Below, piece by piece: positions 1 through 13,500 of a DNA stretch of 64,000 bases. How positions within the stretch are numbered: position 1 is the first letter of the stretch; every line of letters starts with the position of its first letter. The position numbers were made by a program, and so were the translations under genes. The DNA is from Dendrophyllia cribrosa (lineage: Eukaryota; Cnidaria; Anthozoa; Scleractinia; Dendrophylliidae), in NCBI GenBank assembly GCA_024195265.1, contig JAJLRJ010000002.1, positions 21,658,570 to 21,722,569 of the forward strand, written 5' to 3'. Below the pieces are notes generated by a model, which saw only the letters and a list, made by a program, of their open reading frames with translations, was not told where the DNA came from and made no database searches.

Positions 1-136
1 TACGGACCATCACTACTGTTGCAAATGTTGTAGCTGCCTTGATCACGGCCGAAGAATATGTTTTTGATATTAATGAATGTTTCATTTGGGCAGGACAGAT
101 TGGCTGTCATAAACTCGCAGGTTGTTAAATGGCGTT
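1..136 (-). CDS. Gene A exon 5 (partial): SUEL lectin domain 3
   Basis: Acceptor TTTTTTTTACAG lies just right of 136, and the exon opens with two bases that complete a Glu codon begun in exon 4. The peptide has the start of a SUEL fold: TCEFMTANLSC, then an FFGRD motif (FYGRD in gene B) and a further Cys before the window edge. The exon is cut at position 1; in gene B the matching exon is 306 bp. Confidence 0.85.
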
Positions 137-1559
137 CTGTAAAAAAAAGAATAAAGTTCTTAGAACATGTAAATTTTCGGTTCCATCATTTTAGTTTTGT
201 ACTTAAACGTCACCCGGCAGCTGTCATTTCTTTGTTCATTTGTTTGTTTGTTTGTTTGTTTGTTTTTCTACCTTTTATCACCGAAGAATGAAGGCACATC
301 ACAACTTCTGTTTGCTCGTTCTTTTTTAAGTCGTGAATACGACTTATTGCGGTTACTGGAGAAAAGTCACTCGCTCATCGTTAAACTTTATATTAAATTT
401 ATATTAAATTGTTGATATGTTACACTTCGGTAATAGCATACATGGAGTAAATGGGAGTAAACCAAGTCCGCCATTATGGTCGTTGTGCCTTACGAATGCT
501 CGATGAGCTGAAACGGTATTTTACCTCTCGATGAGCTGTCAGCTGTGAGGCTGACAAACATTGCCGAGCTGAGATTGTGCAGTAATCGAGCAGTACGGAC
601 TGTAATTCATCTTTAAAGCATTGTTGATAAAAATCATAGTGGATTTTACTTGCCATGTGTTTGCTATACGCTCTGGAGAATAACCCAGGACTCCCTCAGC
701 TACGTACACACACGAAGGTTTTAGAGGACCTTCTTTGGTAAAAGATATTGGTACGTGGATCCGTAACATAAGGGAAGTAGTCATAACATGTACAATCTAA
801 GAGGACCCACCTTGTGCAGCCGTAGGAAAAGGTCCGATGGTTGTTTCATATTCACGACTTGGCTCTCAAGGAGCCTTTGATTAATCCTTTGCTTGCTTAT
901 CCTTTTTTATGATTAGCCTACTCTGATTCGTTATTTTCTCTTTCCAAGTGTTGTAAAATTTACTCATTAATTGAAGTTCGTTCACAACGCTTGGATGGGA
1001 AAACAGCGCCAAAAATTTGGTCTATTTTTGTTTGTTTGGTTGGTTGGTTGAGTGTTTGTCTAAATCACGCGCGCAAGTCAGTGATGTAACGAATCGAAAA
1101 GCTTCAAAATGTAGCGAAAACGACTGGTAATCCTTCATATAGTGTCCAAAACAGAAACCTTGCTTTAAAAATTGTCCCATATATCCACATATATAATATA
1201 TGATATAACCGAACATGTTATGATATTTTGATGTTCCATTTCTTTTAGAAATCCAACCCCATCTCCCCTCTTACCACGAAGGAGCTTTTAGGACCCTTGG
1301 ACGACTTACCAAAACATCCTTTATAACAAGCAGTGCTCTTCGTTTCTGAATTGTGTGCAGCGCAGTCTGCACCTCCAGCATGCGTGTTGGGATTGACACA
1401 AACCCTTCTCCTGACCTGATGGTATCTTATCCCACATACGTCAGGACACGAGCTCCAACTTCCCCACTGCTCCAAGCCACCTAACGCTGTTACAACAAAA
1501 CAAACACCATAAGGAAGCGTTCTTTTTTCCTCAGTGTGGCGTAGCCTACGAGTCATGTT

Positions 1560-1600
<41 letters not shown>

Positions 1601-4517
1601 TAATAATATTAATAATAATTTTAAAGGAAAATATCTTTATTAAAAATAGCAATAATAATAATTTACAATAACCATAAATTGATACTTGAAAACAAAAAAT
1701 AATAATAATAATAATAATATTTTTTTTTTCTGAAGCATCTCAGTTGGCCGGAATCTAATTAAATCCTTAAATCTGATTGGCTAATCACGCGCTTTCAGCC
1801 GGTTCAGCTTTTCACGATACGGACCGGGGTTACGGCCGGGTTTGCCGGTCGTACTTTCACGATTGCAGTGACACTGAATTGATTTTCTGTTGATGAAATA
1901 CTTATATCATTGAATTTTCTCGTAAATTATGAACCCAAACGAAAGCTAGCAAAGCGAAAGTGAATTTTTATTGGCCAGATAAAATATTTAACGACACAAA
2001 CAAAGAAAACATTAAAGAAAACCGACAAAGTTTCATCATGGCTAACAACGGTTGACAACAAGTGGCTAAATACAGGGATTGCACCACAGACAAAGTCTTA
2101 AATGAAATCAAGTTTTTGAGCCCTCGAGAATGAACACCCACACACCAAACCTATGTTTTCACTCAAACCGCTGGTCGGTGCAATTCCTGTATTTAGTCAC
2201 TCGTGGCTGACATACGTACAAAGACTCGAAAAGACCCGACAACACGCTAAAGATCTTAACTACGCTTAAACCAGGTACAAAAAGACTCAAACTTAGACAA
2301 ACTAAGTTGAAGGAGAAATCAGCCGTAAAAATACAGGCCAATTTTATTCCTCGAAAAGGCGAGTACAAGTTTCGATTTTATGACTTGTTGATTTTATAGT
2401 TTTTGCGTTTGTTGTTGTTTTTTACAAAGCGGCATTTGTGGCAAAACATTGCCGTAATTAAATGCAATCTAGCGTTTTTTTACAAAGGTTTTGACTCCAT
2501 TCGGTTTAAGTGTTCTTATTTTTTCTAGTTTTGTTTTTTCTCCTAATAGAGATTCTGTGAATTTTCATTAAAAAGTCTTGCTTGAATTTGTCATTATAGT
2601 TTTGTACTAGTTTGTTGTAGATGAATTACACGCCATTTCGCGGTCGGATTTTACGAGATAATTCGTACTCTCACGCCATTGCTCGGTTTGTATGCGTTAA
2701 TTTCTCAGTCTTTACCTTCTTTTATTTAAATTCTGTAACTTTTCATTCATGAAAATGTGTGTTTTAAGGTGGCTCCATATTGTTCAGCCCTCTCGTCTTT
2801 TGCATTCCATTACAGCTAGCCCGATAGTGTGGCTAAAAATCTTTTACTTGAAGCCAGTGAATCTTTTATCAGTCAACAAAGTGGTATCCAAATAACGTCA
2901 CCATTCGTTGCCATGGTAACGCGAAAAGAGGTACAAAATACGCTATTTTGGACCATTTGTGGCTAATAACTTATAAACTACACGGTGAAAGTTTTTGGTT
3001 TTCGATATATTTTTGTTTAATTGGCAAGAGAAACATTTAACAATTTTTTAAAAAATTCTGTACATATAGTTCAGAGCTACCTTAAATTTATGTAAAAATG
3101 ACATATCTCTGAATCCTATGTTCAGATATTTTTCAAAATTGACAAATGTTTGTTATGTTTATAAGACGAAAATATATAAAAAATCAAAAAAATTTCACCG
3201 AGCAGTTTTGAAGTTATTAGCCTCAAAAGGTTGAAAATGGAGTCTTTTTGGCCTCTTTTGATGTTGCCATGGTAACAAATTTTGATTTCGTAGCCACCTA
3301 AATTTGTTCATTGGTTAAGTGTTTACAAACCTGTACTAAACGTTTTCTCTTAACTTTACTGGTGTAGCTGTGATTGAACTGATCATAGATGTATCATGAT
3401 GGGAATGTTTAAACTATTAGGAGCCACCTTAAATAGAGAATAACTCAGTTTAAGCTTTCGCGCTGCTATGAATAAATTACGCTCGACTTTGTATGAACTT
3501 ATTAGAAATTTTAAATTTCAGCTTCACTACACAACAGAGAACAGACAACTCCAATATGGAACCATTAGGTTTATTTTGCAAGTTTCGGCCGAGCACCAGC
3601 GTACAACAAATTACGTAAGAGCATATAACCAATCCACATGTAATACAACATCATCACATTCTCAATGTAAACGCTATCACAGCACTTGAAAATAATACCG
3701 AGAGCTGAGCAACTACTAACAAACCCAGTAGTTAGAACGGTGGCCAGAAAAAACCTGCCGCAAAAAACCCCATGGGAAAAAAATGACAGGAAATCTGGGT
3801 AGGAACCAGGCCCAAGCTCATGTAGCCTTCCTACTAGGCAAATTACGTAGATATTCATATAAAAATAAATAAATAAACTAAGCAATACGTGAGTGGTGCC
3901 GGCCTAGAATGATTGCTCACGTGCAATCCCAAGCTTAAATACTCACACCTCTTTACCCGTCATGCACCTTTACTAAAGGGCCCAGGCCCTAACTCTGTTG
4001 TTCTCGTGCCGCAGAAATATTCAATTTCCGGCTTATTCGTAGGCACTCAAACGCCAGAAATTCCATTTTAAAGTTTGAAAAGTTTTTAAAGTTAATATTC
4101 AACTTTGCACGGTTTCGCTGTGGGCAGGAACATTTCTCTTTATTCTGACTACCGAAATGATAGAAACGAGTTTACTTTGCAAAGTAAGTTTTTTGTTGAT
4201 GAATGGAAAAGATGTGAAGATCACACTGAGTTAATTTAGGTTTTGCGCGCGTTGTGTCAGTTTAGCTTTTGAGAAACATTTCTTGGAAAGCTGTACATCA
4301 AGATTCTCTTTGCAAATCTCAGAATTAAAGTAGGAAAAATAAATAAGTTATTTACCGGCCTAGGTCGGTCCGTATAGGAAAAAACTGTGCCCGAGGTCTT
4401 GAGTGCGGCCCGAGGCCGTAGGCGGAGGGCCGTACTCAAGACCGAGGACACAGTTTTTTGCTATACGGACCTCCCGGCCGGTAAATATCATATCTTTATA
4501 AAAAATAATAGGTAATA

Positions 4518-4560
<43 letters not shown>

Positions 4561-7500
4561 CACTTTATTTAAGTGTCAAAGGTATTTAGCACGCGAATAC
4601 TACAATGTAACTGGGGACACTTTTCAGATGTAATTGGAATTTGGAAGTGTTGGTTTTTGGAAGTGTTGTTTTTGCTCTTTGATTTGACGGTAACTGAATG
4701 TAGTGTAGACTTACTTTTAGACATAATTTTATATTCCTCCGTAAAAGCACTCAAAACACTTGGGAGCGAGATCACGAGGTCGCGTGCCAACCAATCATAC
4801 TAATGAAACTAAAATATGCATGCATAAATATGCATACATAAACTTTTTTTATTTAAATTTGCATGCACTAATGTGACACAAAAAAGAAAACTCGGAGCCC
4901 AAAACATTACTCATCGGCTACGCCACGAATAACAAGTGCAGTTAAAGGAACAAGATATCATCGAAAAAAGCGTGAATTTGCAAATGCATCTAAATATATT
5001 GAAACTGGAGACTTTTTTGTAAAGTTGGCTAATCGTCCTAGCACGAGTAAAAATGGGCATGATAACAGATTCTGGGTATCTAGTGCGCATGCGCCCTTAC
5101 CTGGTTGACAGCTGTGCTTGATAAATATTCGTAACAGTGAAATGTTATTGCGATAAGGGTCACCAAAGCTCTTCCGTGATACATCAAAAATGCAGTTACG
5201 TTTTCCCCAGCATTTAAGCAATCGCAGAACATGGACCCTGCTCGGTTTGAGCACTTTTGTATCATTGTAAAACTCGTATTTTATTGACTTGTTTTGCTCC
5301 TGCATACTGGATATCGAGGAGTTTAACAATACCGATATTGATGACAATAATGTCACATCGGAAGACAATGTTGACGATGATGGTGTTGTTGTTGACGGCG
5401 GTGAGGATGATAATGGTAATAATGTAGATAAAAACGTCCAGGAAAACGATAATATTGGCAATGATGATAATGATGATGATGGAGTTGATAATGACGATGA
5501 TAATGACGATGATGATGATGATGATGATGATGATAATGATGGTGATAATGATAATAATGACGATGATGATGATGGCGATGTTGACGATGAAGACGATGGT
5601 AACAGTAATGATAAGGACGATGATAGCGATGGTGGTGGTGGTGGTGATGATAATGATGACAATGATGATGGAGATGATATTAATGACGACGACAATGATA
5701 ACGGCGATAGTGTTAATAGCGATGGCGATGACATTGAACTTGGTAACGTTATCACTTGAGAAGGGATCACCGTAATTATTGTACTGGATGGACTCGTCAA
5801 CAGCGATTCATGCTCAAACGCCGTCGATGGCATTGGAGCTGCTGATGCTGTTCCTGTATTGTTAGAGAGATTGGGATCCGTGACTGAACTCCCCAAAGTG
5901 CTTTGAGGCTCAAAGCTTGCTAATGTTGCACTTGTGTGGTGAAAATCAGCTGTGGACGGGATGAAGAGTGGGGTTGTACTCTGAATGACAGTGGAGCTGT
6001 TTGGAGATATAGTTCGACTTTTTAAGATAAATGCTATTCCTCGCCATTCAAGGTAATGAATAACAATTACTTGCGACATTGGACAGTTAAAGTTTCCCTG
6101 TGTGTCTTCAGCAAACTCATCTTCATCGACTGCGATAGAACAAAAACATGAACAGAATTAATAATTAACATAAGGTAACACTTATTTGCTAAAACGGATA
6201 AATGGCTAAACGCGTTGCGATAATAGCAACGAAAGTGGTGAGAGATTACATACCGTATCAACCTTTTCACTTCCAGGGATCGGAAATTTCAAAATTGAAG
6301 ATAAAAAAATAAAAGGAACGACAACAACCAGCAACACACGAAAGTACTGCTCGATAGCATATAGACATTCTATTTGATTTAACAACTGAAGGAGATGGGC
6401 CTGATTTTCCATACAAAAGGAAAGTGCCTATTTTTCTTCACAATCTATTAGACAACCAATGTAGGTTGGATACTTCATAGCACTCGGAACTGGACTGCTG
6501 CAATATATGAAGCGAAATACAGCTCAGGTAGTGGAGCTACATAGATGGATATCACTATCAGTATTTATCATTTCTTTATCGTTTTTAACAAGAAAATTAA
6601 CGATAGGAAAACTACATGACGTTTCGATGACTTCATGCCATCATTGTCGAATGAATAAATTGAGGATAACGGTAAAGCATATTAATTTATAGAAATAAGG
6701 GTGTAAGAAAATAAATCAAATAAGAATGCGTGGCTATAAGCATTTATGTAAAGAGTTTCGCGCGAATGGAATCCGCTTGCGTGTTCAGTTTCGGTCTTTT
6801 GTTCTTAATAAGCAGCATTTCGAAGCGATTCGAGTTTGTTACGGCATTTCTTAAGCACTTTGAAGTTCTTAATTAAGTCGACAGGTGTCAAGACGTACTC
6901 GTCCCTGTAGTGTTTTCCGATCACGGAATGTTTATGTTCGTCAACTCGCTGATGAAGGTGGCGGCAAGTGTAACCAATATAATTTGTATCACACAAATCA
7001 CATTTGAATTCGTATACTACACTTTGCTGGTTTATCAGGGGTGGTTTTTTCTTTTTTCTTATCATATACGTATCGTATATATACTACACGTTGCTGGTTT
7101 ATCAGGGATGTTTTTCTTTCCTATAATTTTCTCTTTTTCTATCAGATATCCGCAGTTCAATCTACGTTGTCAATCTTAATTTTTTTTATAACAATCAAAC
7201 AAACTTTTCCAACTTACGTGTTTTACAGCTGTAAGATATGTTCAAATAATTGGTGTTGTTTCCATCGCAAGGCGAGTCCATCTCATCATATGATCCATTA
7301 ATAACACAAGATGACTTCCCCTGGCACACTGGCAGTACTCGCCAGCTCAGGTCAATAGACGTTTTGCACGTTGGTACTGCTTGCCCTCCAAGGCACGTGA
7401 CGTTGTCAGAGCGTCCATATAAGGCGGACTGGATGAATATCTTGGAATTGTTATAGCACGTGATAGACGTCAAGTTCAAAGCACACACCTCCACAAACGA

Positions 7501-10500
7501 TGCTGGGTTTGCTGATAATGAAAAAGATTGCTCCGTCATAAGATTAAAGTTTGTGGCTTATTAGCATTGGCGGATCCAGGTCTCCATCGTAAGGGAGGGG
7601 AGGGGGCGGTGAGAATAAGGGGGGGAGTGAAAATGTTATCGAGTGAGACTGAAAACAAAATGCAAGATAAGGGGGCACCCGGCACACCCGGGGCTCCCGG
7701 GCTCTTTGGGCTTCTCCCCTAGATCCGCCACTGATTAGTCTTGGACATGCCTCTTATTAGCATGATGGGCTTACAATAATTACTGCCCTCCACTCCCTTT
7801 TGGCAAGGGATGGGATCGCAGAGTTTTCTCGGCATTGTGTTTACATATACCCATTTACACACTTTGACTATATGACTATGTGAAGTAGTGTCTTGTCTAA
7901 AGAACTGAGCATGGGCACACAAATCTCGCACTTCGCAGTCTTCGCTGATTAAAGCTTACCAATTGGACCAGAATTGCGAAGCTTCAAGTAACAAGATGTT
8001 TATTTTCAATATACAATACCGTATTTCCTCGAATAATAGCCGGGGGCGACTTTTTTTTCGCACCAAAAAGGGGGCGATTATTCGAGGGAAGGCGATTATT
8101 CGAGGGAGGCGATTATTTCAAATATTGCTCACTGGAAGTCGTGTCCTAAATATTTGGTTTTATTATCCCATTAAATCAAAAAAATAATCGCATAAAATAA
8201 ACTTGTGTGCAAGAAGGACAAAAGAGAAGAAGCAAAGCATATGACGACTTTGCGGCTGGTTTATATAAAGATGGCAAAGACAGCAGTGGTGGCTCTGATG
8301 TTCTAGTTGGGCATGTACCTATTGAACTATCTCATCTCGTTTGCACTCTCCTGAATGCAGAAGATAGCAATGAAGGCGATGCCGAGGTTTTCGGAAAGCG
8401 GACTCTAGAAAATGGACTTGTGGTTCCAGCAGTTTATTCCTTGCGTACAAAGAACAAGAACGTTTCCGATGTGCTAAATAAAGAGCTCCAAGGAATAAAG
8501 GAAAAAGTGAAATACATGAACATTACAATAGAAAAAACAGTAACAAAACCTGTGCTTTTGTAACTATTTAGTTGTAAACAATTAAATGAAAGCTTGTTTG
8601 TTATCCAAGGTGTCAATTTTTAACTTGACAGGGAGATAAAAGAAAGAGAAGATGGCGAGAGAGGTGGGGGGGGAGGCGATTATTCGAGGGAGGCGATTAT
8701 TTTTAATATTTCCGTCGAAGGGGGGCGATTATTCGAGGGAGGCGATTAATCGAGGGACGGCTATTATTCGAGGAAATACGGTATGTGTTGTTTTCCTTGG
8801 GTGTCTGTAAAATATGGACCGGATGGCGCCGGATGGCGGTGGATGGCGGATTGCGAATAGGAAAATGAGGATAATAATTACCTCAACACAAAAAATATTT
8901 CCTCAGGCGTAGGAGGCGGGCGCTTGCTTTTTGCTTGTTCCAGTTAGGATTTCAAAGAAAAGCATCATTTATTTCACTCTATTGTCCCACATAGGGAAAG
9001 GCCGATGTTATATTTTTTAAAACCTCAGCTAATTTACTCTCGATCTGGACTACATCATGCGTCCTCTACATTTAGGCTGCGTTAAGGTCGCGGGGGACAG
9101 GTTCCGCCCATCAGTATGCATTTATGAAAACAGTATGCACGAAGTGCGACGGCTGATACCGAAAATGCGCAAAATATTCACGAACAGGTTCCGTAATGTT
9201 TCTGCATTAATACTTGCACGTGCAAGGCGCTGTCTGGTAAAATACATTATTTTGCAACGCATTGTTCTTTCTGCATGAAGTGTTGACAATAGCCTATGAA
9301 TTAAAATTAGCAAAATTACTTTAAATATATTTTTGCATTCTTGTTTGCTCGGGAAGTCTTCGGAATTGTAAAAACAAACAATTTTGTGTCCAAGAATTCA
9401 GCGCGGATATAAAATTTCATGAGATGACCCGGCAGGGAGGTAAACTAGGTGTGTTGTAGGTTGTCATATCTGACGCAAAATTTTTAAATAGGCTTTCAAA
9501 CGGAAGATATGAGGTTTCAAATTCTAACATGGACAATTTTACTCCTTCAAAAGCTAATACCTTTTAATTAAAGTTGAAATAAAAAATTCTGCTTCAGATA
9601 TGACACAATAGAGGTTTTGACGAATCAGTGAGTGGTACAACATCACCGTAACGCGCGATTCATTGAATAAAAAATACTACAGGTGAACTCCCATTATTCC
9701 CCAATATATCTATCAAATTTTGGCTCATCCTCGGTGTAAGAACCTGTCAAATTCACGAGTGACGTAAAACAAAGAAAACAAAAGGCATAAAACAATAGAG
9801 TCAACTGGGAATGCAATACTACAAAGGTAAAAAACAAAGGAAAAAGTCACAGGTTCTTACACCGAGGTAAACCCCAAATTTTAACGAAATCGGCTTCTAA
9901 AGGCCCGAGATATAAAGCTTTTAAAGGTGACACCCCTGCCAAAATTTTGCCTTATTAATTTTTTCATGGCCAGGTATCCCCTGCGACCTTAAAGGCTGCG
10001 TTAACCGGTTAAGTAAAAAAGCGCAACGATGGAGTACCGAGCGAATCTTTTGCGCATTAGGCAACGCTTTTGAAAAAAAACACTGTTCTGCGGAAAATGT
10101 TTTGGCCATCGCGCTCTAACCATTGCGAGTCAGACGAGTCAAATAAAAAACTATGTTGCTGCACACGAATTTGTTGACAACACCTTTGTAAAAAGCGCGG
10201 CCCTCCGTTAATTAGAGCGCTATCGTTAACTTTATCACACCCTAGGATTTGCTTCACGCATCAAACCGTTTGATTGACAGCAATTGAATCTGCAAAGAGA
10301 GAAAATGAGACACTGGAAGTACATGTCGCGGAAGACAATGGCTGCGGCCGCACTTGGTGAGTTAACTGGGTGATTTTTTTAGTCACCTGGTTAAAATAAC
10401 CCGGTTAAAATAACTCGGTGAAAAGGTGTTTGTAATGAAATAACCGAGTTTATTTTTCTGAGCGGCCGCACTTCAGAAGATTGAACTTTGAACGCGCGAG

Positions 10501-13500
10501 ATCATGTTGTCATTTGCTAGCGAGAGCTGAACAAAACAATACGATTAATGAGCGAAAACAATGCCTCTGCAAGTGCATTTTACATATTGTTCTTCCCAGC
10601 AAAACAACATCGTCAAATGATCAAATTATAGGTTTTGTGGAGAACATAACCACACGACGGTTTTCCTTTCTCTATTTGAAATTGAAAGTCGTCCCTACGA
10701 AGGTCTACGAATTCAACATGAAGCCAAAAATTACCGCGTAAGCGAAGATGATTGACAGATCGGGAAAGTTAACCTGCACTAAACCACCTAGCGAGGTGGT
10801 TTAAATAAACCTAACCCGGTTAAAAAAATCTATTATTCCCTAATTAATTTCCATGGGAACCGCTAACACGGTTAAAATTCGGTGAACGCAAAAAATACGC
10901 GGCCGCATCAGGAATTTTGTTAAACCAGTTAATTTTAATTAATTAATTGCAAATAACCCGGTTAACTACTCTAGTGCGGCCGCAGCCAATAGCATTCTGG
11001 GCGATGGATAAAATGCGGATGGAAAAACAAAATAGAAAAAATTCCTTATGACTTTTTAAAAAAAAAAAAAAGAAATAACTTCAAAATGACACGAAACAAA
11101 AACGCGAAACAGTAACTTTATTTGACTTTTTATTCGTGTTTGTGTAGTGACGACGTATCTGGTTCGTTGAAGAGTCAAGAAAGTGATGCAGTTAAGAAAA
11201 GGCAAATGCAAATGAGAAAAAGTGAGTGTGCTATAGCTTTGAAGTTGTTACCTATTTTAAAATAAACTTAGTCAGGGGTGAAAGGCAAGTGATGAAACTT
11301 GGAACGCCGGAACGCCGGAACGCCGGAACGCCGGAACGCCGGAACGCCGGAACGCCGGAACGCCGGAACGCCGGAACGCCGGAACGCCGGAATACTAAAA
11401 CCCGGAACGCCAGAATACTAAAACCAGGAACACACCAGGGGGAAATAATTGGAAATAGCAAGGGTTGACAGGCCGCACAATCTCTACCGGTGTGAAACAT
11501 TTGAAAACCTTTTATATTTTCTTCTAACGAGTATATCTCGTGTAAAACGAAGGTGGTAGGCCTGTACGACTTTTACAAAATGCTATTAAATGCCGTTTGC
11601 CACCTATATATGTATTTTAACAGGCATACATTTACTTGGTTTTGGAGGATTTTAACGGACTAGAGGTCAACTGTGTTATGTCTGTAATGTTTTCCTGTGA
11701 TTTTGTTCTGGCAGTCTTTCATTGCCTTCTGGTGTTCGATACGGCTTTCGCTCCGACCTCGCCACACAAAAGTCAAGGGGCGGAGCCGGGATCTCCCCCC
11801 CCCCCCCCCCCCCCCCCCTCCCTCGTCATATTTTAAGATATATCTTAGGTAGGATTTCGTGAATACGGCCCCTGATCTCCAAAGTTGGACCCCGTTTTAG
11901 AAAGAACATTGCATTCAAAATTCTAGAAATCGGCCAATTTTTAATGCGCTATTCTATAAATTTAGTAAATTCTAATGGCGCTTTTTATATACTGATTATT
12001 ATCTACTGTTAATTTGAAGATTTCTTCTGTTAAGCTTACTTTTCCCGGGCTGCTTACAATTCAGGAAAAATGACGGGAAATTTCTTTTGAAAATGCGTCG
12101 AACAACATAACGGTGTTCAACAGCGTATTCAACGTTCAACAGTATTAAAACGTACAATCCTACAAAGTGCCAGATGTACTTCCCTTATCTCCGACAAAAT
12201 CAACAAAAGGGTTGCAAAATCACGATAAAAGTGATGTTACACAATCCATCGTAGCATATAGGCCCATCTACCTGGAAAAAATTCCGGTTATCAGCCCCCT
12301 TCCCGGGATATAAGCCCCCCCCTCCTCCCTCGATTTTTATTTGTTTTCTTAACAGGTATCGTGTATAGGGTAAACACAGTTACGTTCGTGTTGCAGTTAC
12401 ACTGTTTTGAATTTGTTTTCGTTCAGAACATTGGAATGAATATTGACTTATTGTGACCCGTACGAACTTTTTACGATATCATAAGTAATGTAATGCAATG
12501 TAAAAAGAAGGAGTAACGGTAATCGATGCATTTTAAAGTTAATGTTTGCACGCGCCATTATATTGAGCACGCTTACGTGAGTTCGAGCCAGTTGATTGCG
12601 CGGCTTTGCTGGTCATGATGTGTGTGTGTGTGTGGGAAATGGGATTTGTGATCCCGGGTTATGGATCCTTCACGTTCAGTAACTAGTATAGGGTGAAGTA
12701 GAAAATGCTTTATCTGAGAACATGAAAAGCTAATGCAAAATTTTTCATTGTTAAATACTTAAAGACATGCAGTTTCAACAATAAAGTTCCTGTTTCCTGC
12801 TTATTTGTCATTTTGAAGTTATTTCTATTTCTTTTTCTTTTTTTTTGTAAAAGTCATAAGGAATTTTTTTTCAATTTTTTCCCATCCGCATTTTATCATA
12901 GTGCTTGATGTAAGCCTGATTTTTCCAATTTCTTTTCTTTTCAGCACGGACTGCACGTGCTATGCTTCAACTTCTTGGCAATTTGCATACTGTGCACATT
13001 TACATACGAACACACAATGCTACGTCCTAGCGTTCCTACATGTACTCTGAATTCCATTGTGCCATTCTAACAAAGGAGACTTGAATAATTACACCCCGGT
13101 GAGGTTGAGCCTGCACATAAAAGATTATTGTAGCCTATATAGTGTGAGTGAATATTTCAGCGGCAGAACATTTTGGGAAAAGAATCTTTCCCTCCGAATT
13201 TACTAGCTACTTTTACCTTTCCGAAAATCCTAGCTCCCAGACCCCATTCCATACGCAAAACCGTGCATTTCAGGGGTGTAGCTGGAAGTTTTCAAAGGGG
13301 GGTGGGGGGGTCACACTGTATCACACCCAGGGCTCTAACCAGATTGTCATGTCGACATCCACGCTGTGTTTTAACTAAAATTATCCCAGAAAGGGGGAGG
13401 GGGGGGTCCACAGGCACCCCAGGACCCCCCCCCCCCCCCCCCCTAGCTACGCCTCTGCATTTTCTATACCACCGAAACTAAAAGACGTTAAATTTCCCGA

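Larger units (their letters stand above)
11003..12901. mobile_element. 1.9-kb element with long (~90 bp) terminal inverted repeats
   Basis: Arm 11003-11090 and arm 12807-12901 are reverse complements (shared words GATAAAATGCGGATGG, CCTTATGAC, ATAACTTCAAAATGAC). The interior carries an 8-bp minisatellite and a poly-C tract but no transposase. Exact ends uncertain; part of the gene A-only block of intron 1. Confidence 0.65.

Noticed and set aside
2159..2368. Short hydrophobic minus-strand ORF
   Set aside because: Overlaps an inverted repeat within a gene A-specific insertion; no supporting feature.
5455..5775. Met/Ile/Thr-rich open frame
   Set aside because: A frame-shifted reading of the GAT repeat opposite coding exon 3; no start context or conservation beyond the repeat.
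11301..11430. Possible CRISPR-like array
   Set aside because: Units are 8 bp with no spacers, in a eukaryotic intron; a minisatellite.
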